The notes under the pieces: model-generated
What the model was told of the DNA's origin: nothing
Databases searched by the model: none
What the model saw: the letters and a program-made list of their open reading frames with translations, nothing else
NCBI GenBank assembly: GCA_903861005.1
Contig: CAIOSP010000075.1
Coordinates: 1-49,095, forward strand
Length of the DNA stretch: 49,095 nucleotides
Direction: 5' to 3'
DNA from: an uncultured Pseudomonadota bacterium
Lineage (GTDB): Bacteria > Myxococcota_A > UBA796 > GCA-2862545
Position numbers and translations under genes: made by a program
In this document: piece by piece, positions 6,743 to 17,159 of the stretch
Layout of the letters: each line of letters opens with the position of its first letter
Position numbering within the stretch: position 1 is the first letter of the stretch

Positions 6743-6853
6743 GTCGAATTGTTGGCGTTGGAGGAGTTACGTTGGAAGCGTTGGTTTCGACGCCGGTGAT
6801 GTTGGCGAGGTTGGGCTGCGAGGCGGGTGTGTGTGGCGGCTATGTGGCGGAGA
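6736..6853. repeat. 118-bp imperfect direct repeat, copy 2
   Basis: Ungapped match to 3617-3734 with about 8 differences. Its left edge is the exact point where the IS91 remnant stops. In this copy a plus-strand frame from 6740 to a stop at 6797-6799 is open and encodes a tail ELLALEELRWKRWFRRR. The same frame in copy 1 has a stop, so copy 2 may be closer to the ancestral element. Confidence 0.75.
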
Positions 6854-7042
6854 CCTTCTCCGACATGGCCGCCCGAGCGGGTGGACTCCGCGGCGCGCTG
6901 GACGGATGCCGAGCGATGGGTACGGCGAATGTCACCCCCGCCGAACCCTGGAAGCGCCGCCGCGCGGCGGCGCCCCCTCCACTCCATGCGCCGAACCCCT
7001 CGTGCGCCTCGCCTGTCTGCGGACGGGCGAGGCGCATCGAAT
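6854..7042. other. Intergenic stretch right of the 118-bp repeat
   Basis: I see no gene in this stretch. The open frames across it have no recognisable protein features. Confidence 0.4.
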
Positions 7043-7108
7043 CTGTCCATTATTTACTTGTGTCTACGGCTTGTTGACGCAACACATTATTGGACAGCTG
7101 CGCTGTCC
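7043..7108. promoter_or_regulatory. AT-rich upstream region with three CTGTCC/GGACAG boxes
   Basis: CTGTCC occurs at 7043-7048, GGACAG at 7092-7097 and CTGTCC at 7103-7108. The last two belong to a perfect 7-bp hairpin, ggacagc-tgc-gctgtcc (7092-7108). The segment 7049-7091 is distinctly AT-rich. It lies 39 nt upstream of the AbiEi-like gene, the first gene of the SNF2 operon, and AbiEi-type proteins are known to repress their own promoter through inverted repeats. I cannot fix the -35/-10 elements. Confidence 0.5.
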
Positions 7109-7146
7109 GCTCGTAGACTCCGAGCACCGCCAGGGTCTACCCGCTC

Positions 7147-8169
7147 ATGTCCGAGTCCAGCCTCGTCGACCGCGCCCTTCAGTCCCTTGAAGCCGCAGGG
7201 GTGCATGGGACCGTGACCCGTTCCGGCAAGACCGGCGATCACGACCGGATCACGTTGTCCCGCGCCGACCGTGAGGCCACCTACGTCGGCATCGTCAGGC
7301 GGACCCTCCGCCCTTCCTCCATCTCCGTTGTCGCCGACCAGGCACGAGCCCTGCCCGACGGCCCGGCGGCGCTCGTGATCAGCGAGCACATCTCGGCCGA
7401 GACCGCCGACCTGCTCCGCGAACGAGGGCTCCAGTTCATCGACGCGGCCGGCAACGCGTATCTGGACACGCCCGACTTCCTGGTCGCGATCACCGGTCGC
7501 CGCGCCGCGGTCGAGGCGCTCCCACCATGTAAGGACCATGTTGGGCCGGCGGCCTGGCAGGTCGCCTTCGTCCTCCTGCGCGACCCGGACGCGGCGCACC
7601 TGTCGGTCCGAGCCCTCGGCGAGCGTGCGGGCGTGAGTCACGGCGCGGCGGCCGTGGCCCTGCGCACGTTCGACGCCAGAGGCTGGCTCAGTGACCTCGG
7701 GCGATCCGGGCACCACCTGACTGACGTACAAGGCATGCTCTCGGGTTGGCTGACTGGATTCGCGGATCGGCTTGCCCCCAAGTTGGAGATCGCTCGGGCC
7801 ATGCCTCCCGGCACCGATTCGCCGGCCGCATGGGCACGCGCGGTCGCCTCCGACCTGTCGCCAGACAGTGGGCTCCTCGGCGGGGAGGCTGCGGCGGAGT
7901 TCGCGGCCCATGACCTCCGCGGCACCACCGCCTCCGTGTACGTGCGCCGCTGGGACGCCGCCACCATGAAGCGGCTGCGGCTGATGCCATCGCCCCGCGG
8001 GACTGTCTCCGTGCGTTCCGCGTTCGCGCCCCACATTGAGGACCCTTCCGATCCGCGGCTCGTCGATCCGCTGATCGTGCTCGCAGAGCTCTACGCGATC
8101 CCCGACGAGCGACTCGACGCCACCCGGGCCGCGCTTCAGAAGTCCGTCCTGTCCCGGATCGCAAGATGA
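7147..8169 (+). CDS. AbiEi-like winged-helix regulator (type IV antitoxin family)
   Basis: A 340-residue protein. The middle part carries ALVISEHISAETADLLRERG followed by QFIDAAGNAYLDTPDF, the hallmark of the large AbiEi-like family (ISPELAERLRELGINYLDLAGN type). A helix-turn-helix follows (LSVRALGERAGVSHGAAAVAL, about residues 155-176). The C-terminal part (about 200-340) would be the effector/antitoxin domain. The last codons overlap the nucleotidyltransferase start (ATGA), the usual AbiEi-AbiEii order. It probably represses the operon through the boxes at 7043-7108. Family membership is seen in sequence; antitoxin activity is inferred. Confidence 0.8.
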   Translation: MSESSLVDRALQSLEAAGVHGTVTRSGKTGDHDRITLSRADREATYVGIVRRTLRPSSISVVADQARALPDGPAALVISEHISAETADLLRERGLQFIDAAGNAYLDTPDFLVAITGRRAAVEALPPCKDHVGPAAWQVAFVLLRDPDAAHLSVRALGERAGVSHGAAAVALRTFDARGWLSDLGRSGHHLTDVQGMLSGWLTGFADRLAPKLEIARAMPPGTDSPAAWARAVASDLSPDSGLLGGEAAAEFAAHDLRGTTASVYVRRWDAATMKRLRLMPSPRGTVSVRSAFAPHIEDPSDPRLVDPLIVLAELYAIPDERLDATRAALQKSVLSRIAR

Positions 8170-8986
8170 TGGATCCCACCCTCAAGGAGGTGGTGGACGA
8201 CCTGGCATGCGTCGCGGCCAAGGTCGACGCGCGCCTCCTGCTCGTCGGAGCCTATGCCCGCGATCTGTGCCTGGGCACCCAAGAGGAGGCTCGGAAGACG
8301 AGCGATGTCGACTTCGCGATGCAGCTCGAGAGCTGGGCGAAGGTCGACGCGTTCTTCGCCGAATCCGCCGACACGTTCCGCGATCCGAATCGGGCCGAGC
8401 TCTTGCTGTACCACCGCGCCACCGGGACCAAGGTGGACGTTGTGCCATGCGGTCGCATCGAGTCGCCGCCCGGCACGTTGGCGCTGCGAGACTCGACGCG
8501 CCGCCTCAACACCGCGGGCCTCGCAGAGTGCTTCGAGCTGGGCCGCCCGCTCGAGCCCTCCGGCCGCATCCTTCTCCCGCCACCCGCAGGGTTCATCGTG
8601 CTCAAGCTGCTCGCGTTCACCGACCGACGCGAGCACCGCGATCTCCGCGACGTGGGACACGTGCTCCACCGGTTCCCCTTCGACGCCGATGAGATCTGGG
8701 GCGACACCGCCGTGATGTCGGCGTTCGAAGACGGCACGCTGACGCATGACGACGTCAGGTTCTGGCGGGCAGGCTGCGAGATCGCGCGCTGCTTCACGCA
8801 GCAGACGATCGCTCAGGTGGTCCAAGCGCTCGACAAGCTCCGCAACGAGACGGCGGCCCTGCGGGTCCTCGTCCTCGACGGCAGCATAGAACGGATCGAC
8901 TCCTCTGCGCGCCTGGCGACGGCGGATCGGGTTCTGCACGTTCTGCGTCGTGCGGTCACCGAGCCCGTCGCCGCCGAGACCGACGG

Positions 8987-8990
<4 letters not shown>
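8166..8990 (+). CDS. Minimal nucleotidyltransferase (AbiEii-like, toxin candidate)
   Basis: A 274-residue protein of the nucleotidyltransferase superfamily. The core motifs are LLVGAYARDL (about 25-34), SDVDF with D47 and D49, and the third carboxylate D91 in TKVDVVPCG; all three metal ligands are present. The GG motif is GA here. A helical C-terminal region follows. AbiEii-type enzymes transfer nucleotides, for example to tRNA, and act as toxins countered by AbiEi; the substrate here is unknown. The gene overlaps its neighbours by 4 nt on both sides, so it is co-translated with the regulator and the SNF2 ATPase. That makes it look like part of a larger machine and not only a stand-alone toxin. 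Confidence 0.85.
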
Positions 8991-11683
<2,693 letters not shown>

Positions 11684-11688
11684 ACGCG

Positions 11689-12693
11689 ATGTACGAACAG
11701 TGGGCACCCTACGTCTCCGTGGCTGAGCGCCGCCGGAAGGCCGCCGCCGAGATGAACAAGCTAAGGAAGAAGGGGCACCCCGTGTCGCCGGTCGAGATCG
11801 CCGGCCGCGCGATCGCGACCACCGTCTGGGGCAAGGCGTGGTGTGCGAACCTGGAGGCGTACGGCGACTACGCCAACCGCCTCCCGCGCGGAAGGACCTA
11901 CGTGCGCAACGGATCCGTCGTCGATCTCCAGATCGCGCCGGGCCGGATCGACGCCCACGTCAGCGGCTCCTCGATGTACCGCGTCACGGTGACCGTGAGT
12001 CCGCTGGTGGACGGGCGCTGGAAGACGCTGTGCGCCGACTGCGCCGGCGGGATCGACTCACTGGTCGAGCTGCTGCAGGGCCGTCTCTCCACCGGCGTCA
12101 TGGAGCGACTCTGCCGTCCGCGCGACGGTCTCTTCCCGGCGCCCAAGGAGATCAAGCTCGCGTGCAGCTGCCCGGACGGCGCGTCGATGTGCAAGCATGT
12201 CGCGGCGGTGCTGTACGGCATCGGCGCGCGCCTGGATCACGAGCCGCACCTGCTGTTCACCCTGCGGCAGGTCGACGCCACGGACTTGCTCGCGAACGCC
12301 GGAGCCGGACTGGCAGTTCCCGGGGGATCGTCAGGCGATCGGGTGCTGGCGGCGGACGACCTCAGCGCGCTGTTCGGCGTGGAGATCGATCTCTCCGGTC
12401 CCGCGCCTCGTGACGCTGCGGCGCCGGCACGCGCACGTGCGAAGACCAAGGAGCCTGCCGCGGCGAAGCGAGCCGGCAAGGCTCCGCCCGCACCTCGTCC
12501 ACCCGGCAAGCCCTTGATCAGCCGGCTGCTGCACCTGCTGCGCAAGCAGGGCCCGCTGACGAACGTCGAGGTCCAGGAGGCGCTCGGAGCGGATGCGGCG
12601 ACGTTGCGTCCGCTGCTGCAGCGCCTGATCGATGAGGGTCTCGCGGCGAAGAGCGGCAGGGGGAAGGGCATGACGTACGGCGCCCTCGACTGA
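11689..12693 (+). CDS. SWIM zinc-finger protein with C-terminal winged helix
   Basis: A 334-residue protein. The N-terminal part has TTVWGKAWCANLEAYGDYAN and LPRGRTYVRNGSV, typical of SWIM family proteins encoded next to SNF2 ATPases. The SWIM finger CxC-x6-CxH is complete (C159, C161, C168, H170). A low-complexity Ala/Pro/Lys linker (about 240-275) leads to a winged-helix-like end (PLTNVEVQEALGADAATLRP). SWIM domains bind DNA or proteins. The start ATG lies 5 nt after the SNF2 stop, so they are very likely one complex. The window's other SNF2 protein carries the SWIM finger in the same chain, which supports the partnership. Confidence 0.88.
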   Translation: MYEQWAPYVSVAERRRKAAAEMNKLRKKGHPVSPVEIAGRAIATTVWGKAWCANLEAYGDYANRLPRGRTYVRNGSVVDLQIAPGRIDAHVSGSSMYRVTVTVSPLVDGRWKTLCADCAGGIDSLVELLQGRLSTGVMERLCRPRDGLFPAPKEIKLACSCPDGASMCKHVAAVLYGIGARLDHEPHLLFTLRQVDATDLLANAGAGLAVPGGSSGDRVLAADDLSALFGVEIDLSGPAPRDAAAPARARAKTKEPAAAKRAGKAPPAPRPPGKPLISRLLHLLRKQGPLTNVEVQEALGADAATLRPLLQRLIDEGLAAKSGRGKGMTYGALD

Positions 12694-12817
12694 CGGCGGG
12701 CGGAACGCACGCGCACTCCACGGTACCGATGAGCGCCGCCACCGAGGGCTCGAGACCACGCGCACCAACGACCAACAGAGTCGCAAACCAGAACAGCAAA
12801 CCGAGGGGTCTAGCCAC
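12694..12817. other. Short gap in the SNF2 locus
   Basis: 124 nt between the SWIM gene and the 499-aa gene. No gene or strong terminator is seen; a gagggg near 12802-12807 may be the ribosome-binding site of the next gene. It is not clear whether the 499-aa gene has its own promoter. Confidence 0.4.
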
Positions 12818-14317
12818 ATGCTCGTCAATCCATGGTGCGAAGCACTGGGCATCGCCGTTCCCGACCTGCGGACGGTGAAGCACAATCGCGACGCGAACAC
12901 CTACGCACTCTTTCTGGTCGCGCTGCTGGCGGAAGGCAAGCCGATGACGCTCGTAGAGGTCGCAGAACGTTTCGAGGACGCGGATGTCACCGACGCGATG
13001 AGCGCGCTCAAGTCGCTGCAGCGTTGCAAGCCGGCACGCGCGCCGGCCTATCGCGAGGACGATCGCTACTCACTTGACCCACACGACGACGAGCTGCGCC
13101 TGTGGGTGTTCCGGCTCGGCCTTCGTCCGCCACGGGTGTTGCTCCCGCAAGCGGCGCAGCCGAAGCCCACGCCGATTCCAGGACCGAACGTTCGGCTGGC
13201 GGCAAGCGAGCTGAACGAGGGCTGGAAGGATCAACACCTGTTCGGCTGGTCGGCGCAGCGCTTGATCCTCGCCGCGCTCGACGCGCAAGGCGAGCCGATG
13301 ATGCCGCAGGACGTCGTCCGCGCAGTCACCGAGCGAACCAGCCATCACGGGTTGAGCCTCGCCCCGAGCGGTCTGGGCCGACGCGGCGCAGCGGTCGCCA
13401 TCCTGCCCGATGGCCGCTGGGCGGTCTCCTCCTTGGGGCACGACGCGCTCATGTCCGCGCGCCGCGCCGTCCGCGAGCGCGTGGAGGTGTCACGCCGGAC
13501 CGCGCACCAGCGCACCACGCCGGAACAGTCCGAGGCAGTTCAAGCGGCGTGGGAGACTCGACGCCTGGAGCATGCCGCCGAGTTGTCGAAGCTGCGACGC
13601 GCGCTGGTGTACGGCTTCCCGTTCAAGCAACCGGTGGCCTTTGCGTGCGTCGACGTCGGCAAGCGCGAGATCGAGACCTTCATCGGCGACGAGGCTGGCC
13701 TGCTGCGCGACCGCCTCGCCGCGTTCGACGTGATCGGCGGCATTGACGTACGAGGACTCCTACGCGCGATCGGGTTCGATGGCGAGACAAAGCGACTGGC
13801 CGATCTGGGCCCGCCCCAGAAGACGAAGCTGCTCAACGCGCGTGGACGCACGCTGAAGATCACCGCCGACCTGCTCATCCAGGGGTCGTGCGGGATCAGC
13901 CAGCCGTTGGGTGACATGGCGAAGCTCACAGCGTACATCGCGGCGGGAGACGAGACGAAGCTACGCCGCCGTCTAGAGGCCACTGCAAAGTCACTGTTTG
14001 CGTTCTACCAGTACAGCAGGCTTCACGGCTGCGTTCGGCTCAAATGGGGATTTCTGGACGAGCGCCTTTCCGCGCCGTGGATCGATCGCGACGAGCCTGG
14101 GCTCCGCGAGCTGATGACTGCCGCGTTCGAGTCCGCACTCCCGCTGGAAGTCGTGGTTGGCTCGGCCCCGGGGTGGGAGGAACCGTGGTCGCGCGGCAAG
14201 CTCGCCCATGTGCATGTGGACGCGAGTGGCTGGCACAAGTTTCTTGTCGACGAGGACCGACTCGTGCTGCACACCGAGGACGTCCAGCTTGCGCGAATCG
14301 TGGGCGCGCCCCACTGA
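12818..14317 (+). CDS. Unknown 499-aa protein, fifth gene of the SNF2/SWIM locus
   Basis: I do not recognise this family. It lacks a signal peptide and membrane segments, so it is probably cytosolic. Two parts look like winged helices: about 30-70 (LVALLAEGKPMTLVEVAERF) and about 145-200 (LILAALDAQGEPMMPQDVVR). A basic, Arg-rich stretch near 210-235 follows. The C-terminal part (LRELMTAAFESALPLEVVVG, then DASGWHKFLVDEDRLVLHTE) faintly recalls a WYL-type effector domain; that is speculation. It is in the same direction as the four-gene operon, 124 nt downstream, and ends about 200 nt before the tRNA. It could be a DNA-binding sensor or accessory factor of the SNF2/SWIM machine. Confidence 0.75.
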   Translation: MLVNPWCEALGIAVPDLRTVKHNRDANTYALFLVALLAEGKPMTLVEVAERFEDADVTDAMSALKSLQRCKPARAPAYREDDRYSLDPHDDELRLWVFRLGLRPPRVLLPQAAQPKPTPIPGPNVRLAASELNEGWKDQHLFGWSAQRLILAALDAQGEPMMPQDVVRAVTERTSHHGLSLAPSGLGRRGAAVAILPDGRWAVSSLGHDALMSARRAVRERVEVSRRTAHQRTTPEQSEAVQAAWETRRLEHAAELSKLRRALVYGFPFKQPVAFACVDVGKREIETFIGDEAGLLRDRLAAFDVIGGIDVRGLLRAIGFDGETKRLADLGPPQKTKLLNARGRTLKITADLLIQGSCGISQPLGDMAKLTAYIAAGDETKLRRRLEATAKSLFAFYQYSRLHGCVRLKWGFLDERLSAPWIDRDEPGLRELMTAAFESALPLEVVVGSAPGWEEPWSRGKLAHVHVDASGWHKFLVDEDRLVLHTEDVQLARIVGAPH

Positions 14318-14522
14318 TGGAGCCTTCACTCCAGCAGCGCAGCTCATCCCAGGGGGTCGCGACGGTACCCGCTTACGCGGGACGAGAGACGCGCGACGAT
14401 TTTCATCAGGCTTGCAGGCCTGTCGGCGTCGGGCGAGGCAGGACAGTGCTCTATGTGGCGGGGATGTGGCGCACGGGCACGTCCGTGGAGACGCCACGCG
14501 AAGAAGTCGAGGTTGAAACGGA
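14318..14522. other. Gap between the SNF2 locus and tRNA-Arg
   Basis: No gene is seen. A short hairpin CCCGC-ttac-GCGGG (14368-14381) could help termination but lacks a T tract. The stretch adjoins the tRNA 3' end, where the right island junction would be expected. Confidence 0.4.
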
Positions 14523-14596
14523 CGCCCCCAACAGGAGTCGAACCTGTGACAACCGGCTTAGAAGGCCGGTGCTCTATCCAGCTGAGCTATGGGAGC
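14523..14596 (-). tRNA. tRNA-Arg (anticodon TCT)
   Basis: The 74-nt minus-strand sequence folds as a complete cloverleaf. Acceptor GCTCCCA pairs with TGGGGGC (one G-T), D arm GCTC/GAGC, anticodon stem CCGGC/GCCGG with loop CTTCTAA (anticodon TCT), variable loop TTGTC, and T arm ACAGG-TTCGACT-CCTGT, with discriminator G. No CCA is encoded. It reads AGA codons, which are rare in so GC-rich a genome, and minor-codon tRNA-Arg genes are frequent integration targets. The 3' end points toward the accessory cluster. Confidence 0.97.
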
Positions 14597-14655
14597 ATGA
14601 CCGCGCGTCACCACGCGGCTCCCCCAACTACCCGACGCGCCCGCGCCCGACGACC

Positions 14656-15723
14656 CTAGCACCCCACCCGACGCCTCCGCGACGCCACGACCAGCAGCCC
14701 CACGGCCACCGCGCCCATGCCAGACGCGCCGCCAGTGGCGCAGCCGTTGCACGACGCCAACAGGCCGTCCGCGCCGCCGCCATCCAGGCCCGCGTCGGTG
14801 TCCGCGCCGCCGTTCAGATCCGTGTCGGTGCCGCCCGCGTCGGTGTCGGTCCCGGTCACGTCCGTGTCGGTCCCGCCCGAGTCCGTGTCCGTTCCGGTGG
14901 TGTCGGTGTCGCCCGAGTCCGTGTCACCCGCGCCGCCCTCACAGGCGTTCCCCACGCCGTCGTTGTCGCGGTCTGCCTGGTCGGGGTTGGGCGTGTTCAC
15001 GCAGTTGTCCGTGTCGTCCGGCACGCCGTCCGAGTCGGTGTCGAACTGGTAGGCGTACACGTCGTCGAAGAACACGGTGTCGCCGGCCTGGCCCAGGCCC
15101 GCGTCGTACGAGTACACGCCGGCCTGGCCGCCAGGGAGCGGCGCGGGGTCATCGAACGCGAACAGGTAGCTGGCGCCGTAGAACGCAGTCAGGTGGTTGC
15201 CCACGCGGTTGAGGCGCAGGAGCGTCGGCGTGTCGGTCAGCTCGGCCACGCGGGCGCGGGCCACCTCGGTGGCGGCGCCGCCCTCCACGCGCAGCAGGAC
15301 CACGGTGGGGTTGTTGACCACGCCCACCGGCGGGGGCGACGAGTCGCCGCTGTAGAACAGCAGGTAGAACGCGTCGCTGCCGTTGTGCGACAGCACGATG
15401 CCGGCCGTGTCGTTGTCGGTGGTGCCGACGTCCACCTTCATGCCGCCGTCGGTGAACGAGTCGCCGCGGATCAGCCAGTTGTCGGCCGCCCAGCCGCTGC
15501 CGTAGCGGGCGCCGCCCGCGCCGCCGACGTTGTCGTCGGTCTGCGGGAGCAGGCTGTTGGTGGACTGGCTGCCCACCCACGGGTCATCGCCGTAGCCGTT
15601 CACCCAGCCGTCCGTCCCGGCCACGTCCGCGCCCGCGGTCCACGTGTCCTGCAGGAACACCCCGACCTGACCGGCGTACGCGACGTTCGACACAAGGCAC
15701 AACATTCCCAGCAAGCTGCGCAT
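14656..15723 (-). CDS. Exported protein with thrombospondin type-3 repeat and MYXO-CTERM-like tail
   Basis: A 355-residue exported protein. A type I signal peptide (about 1-17, ending NVAYA) is followed by a region of about 215 residues that may adopt a lectin/laminin-like beta fold (GIVLSHNGSDAFYLLFYSGD). Next come calcium-binding thrombospondin type-3 motifs (DTDSDGVPDDTDNC, NPDQADRDNDGVGNACE), an Asp/Thr/Gly linker, and a C-terminal sorting signal: SCNGCATGG, a hydrophobic helix and the basic SRRRRVGC end. That resembles MYXO-CTERM, which directs processing and surface anchoring in Myxococcota. GGAG precedes the ATG. Function beyond surface display is unknown. Confidence 0.85.
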   Translation of the reverse strand: MRSLLGMLCLVSNVAYAGQVGVFLQDTWTAGADVAGTDGWVNGYGDDPWVGSQSTNSLLPQTDDNVGGAGGARYGSGWAADNWLIRGDSFTDGGMKVDVGTTDNDTAGIVLSHNGSDAFYLLFYSGDSSPPPVGVVNNPTVVLLRVEGGAATEVARARVAELTDTPTLLRLNRVGNHLTAFYGASYLFAFDDPAPLPGGQAGVYSYDAGLGQAGDTVFFDDVYAYQFDTDSDGVPDDTDNCVNTPNPDQADRDNDGVGNACEGGAGDTDSGDTDTTGTDTDSGGTDTDVTGTDTDAGGTDTDLNGGADTDAGLDGGGADGLLASCNGCATGGASGMGAVAVGLLVVASRRRRVGC

Positions 15724-15867
15724 CGTTCCACTCCAAGACGCACAGGTTTGCCGAAGACGCGTCGCTCGTCAAGCCCTGCGACCGTCCCCTGACAGGCCCG
15801 GACAAGCTACAGGTTGCTTATGGCCCAATGGGGGACTAGGTTGGTCCTCTTGAAGCCCGGAGGCACC

Positions 15868-16104
15868 GTGTTCTCGCAAGACCGCATCAAGGCCCTCATC
15901 GAGTCCGCCCTCCCCGACTGCGTCGCGGTGGTCCACTCGGACGACGGCGAGCACTACGAGGGGCGCATCGTGTCCTCCGCGTTCGTCGGCAAGCTGCCCG
16001 TGGCCCAGCACCGCATGGTGTACGCCGCCCTGGGCGACCACATGAAGAGCGACATCCACGCCTTCACGTTCAAGACCTTCACCCCCGACAAGTGGCAGGG
16101 CTGA
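15868..16104 (+). CDS. BolA/IbaG-family protein
   Basis: A 78-residue BolA-fold protein: FSQDRIKALIESALPDCVAV, HYEGRIVSSAFVGKLPVAQH and RMVYAALGDHMKSDIHAFT match the family, including the conserved His of the PVAQHRMVY block that ligates iron-sulfur clusters with monothiol glutaredoxins. I chose the GTG at 15868 because GGAGG (15859-15863) precedes it and the product then begins where the family begins; in-frame TTG (15814) and ATG (15820) codons upstream would add unrelated residues. The next gene encodes the CGFS glutaredoxin, its known partner, 16 nt downstream. Confidence 0.9.
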   Translation: MFSQDRIKALIESALPDCVAVVHSDDGEHYEGRIVSSAFVGKLPVAQHRMVYAALGDHMKSDIHAFTFKTFTPDKWQG

Positions 16105-16120
16105 TCGCCCGGAGGACTCC

Positions 16121-16432
16121 ATGGCCGAAGACGTCCAGAAGCGCATCGACGACATCGTGAAAGGCAACAAGGTCGTGCTCTTCATGAAGGGCAACGCGCG
16201 CCAGCCGCAGTGCGGCTTCTCCATGCGCACAGTGCAGATCCTCAACTCGATCGGCGCGCCGTTCACCACCGTGAACGTGCTCGAGGACTCCGAGATCCGC
16301 GAGGGCGTGAAGTCCTACTCGGACTGGCCCACGATCCCGCAGCTCTTCGTGAACGGCGAGTTCGTCGGCGGCTCGGACATCGCGATGGAGATGTTCGAGT
16401 CGGGCGACCTCACCAAGCTCATCACGGGCTGA
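16121..16432 (+). CDS. grxD: Monothiol CGFS glutaredoxin (Grx4/GrxD)
   Basis: A 103-residue monothiol glutaredoxin with the CGFS active site at 31-34 and the family blocks VVLFMKGNARQPQCGFS, WPTIPQLFVNGEFVGGSDI and ESGDLTKL. CGFS glutaredoxins bind [2Fe-2S] clusters with glutathione and hand them on, often with BolA proteins. The BolA-like gene lies directly upstream, so the two probably work as one iron-sulfur trafficking pair. GGAGG lies just before the ATG. Its stop abuts the stop of the convergent glutathione transferase gene with no spacer. Confidence 0.97.
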   Translation: MAEDVQKRIDDIVKGNKVVLFMKGNARQPQCGFSMRTVQILNSIGAPFTTVNVLEDSEIREGVKSYSDWPTIPQLFVNGEFVGGSDIAMEMFESGDLTKLITG

Positions 16433-17059
16433 TCAGCGCTTGGTGCGCGGTCGGTCCACGAACGCACGGACCGACGCGCGCCGCCACGTGGTGGCCGCGT
16501 AGGCCATCAGGCGTGACGGCACCGGGTGACCGTTGAGGATCAGCCGGTGCAGCATGAAGGCCAGGTCGGCGTCGCCGATAGACCAGTGCTGCCCGATCGA
16601 CTCGCGGCCCTCGGGCACGAGCGCCAGCGCCACGCGCACCAACTTCTTGGCCGCGGCCTCGCCCGCGTCCGACAGCGGCGTCTTGGCGCGCTCGTAGAAC
16701 ATCGTGGTCGTCGGGCGCTCCTCGCGCAGCGCGCCCAGATCGCTCCGGACCCAGCCCATCACCTGACGGACCCGCGCGCGTTCGTGCGGGTCACGAGGCA
16801 GCAGGTGCACACCAGGGAACACCTCGTCGACGTACTCGACGATCGCCGTGGACTCCGACAGCCAGAAGTCGCCGTGGCGGAGCGCGGGCACGCGCGCGGT
16901 GATCGACGCGTCACGGTAGGTGGCGTCGTTCTGTTCGCCCAGGTCCAGGGAGAGCGCCCGCACGTCAAACGGCACGCCCTTCTCCGTCAGCGCGACGAAC
17001 ACCGAGAACACGTAGGGGCTGATCCAATCGTCATCGGTCCACAGCTCGACTTCGGCCAT
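16433..17059 (-). CDS. yfcF: YfcF-type glutathione S-transferase
   Basis: A 208-residue glutathione transferase very close in layout to E. coli YfcF. The N-terminal thioredoxin-like part has ELWTDDDWISPYVFSVFVAL, ALSLDLGEQ and RVPALRHGDFWLSESTAIVE (the SES glutathione-binding block). The helical C-terminal part has WVRSDLGALREERPT and IGDADLAFMLHRLILNGHPV. The ATG at 17059 is preceded by GGGAGG at normal distance; the frame is open further upstream. It probably acts in detoxification or peroxide defence. It is convergent with grxD. Confidence 0.92.
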   Translation of the reverse strand: MAEVELWTDDDWISPYVFSVFVALTEKGVPFDVRALSLDLGEQNDATYRDASITARVPALRHGDFWLSESTAIVEYVDEVFPGVHLLPRDPHERARVRQVMGWVRSDLGALREERPTTTMFYERAKTPLSDAGEAAAKKLVRVALALVPEGRESIGQHWSIGDADLAFMLHRLILNGHPVPSRLMAYAATTWRRASVRAFVDRPRTKR

Positions 17060-17159
17060 ACAAACCTCCCACACCGGCTGCTTTACCCGTACCGCAACCC
17101 GGTGCACGGTGGCGCAAGAGGTCGCGCCCCGCTACGCGGCGCGGCCAAGGAGGGTGTGT

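Noticed and set aside
6854-7042. Small ORFs downstream of the 118-bp repeat
   Set aside because: No family features, no ribosome-binding site and no good codon pattern.
14450-14480. Possible third copy of the 118-bp repeat near the tRNA
   Set aside because: Only an 11-nt match (ctatgtggcgg) plus weak similarity; this length can occur by chance in GC-rich DNA.
14656-15792. Plus-strand ORF spanning the tRNA and the MYXO-CTERM-like gene
   Set aside because: Its sequence is repetitive Val/Gly/Arg from the reverse of the Asp/Thr linker and contains the tRNA; not a gene.
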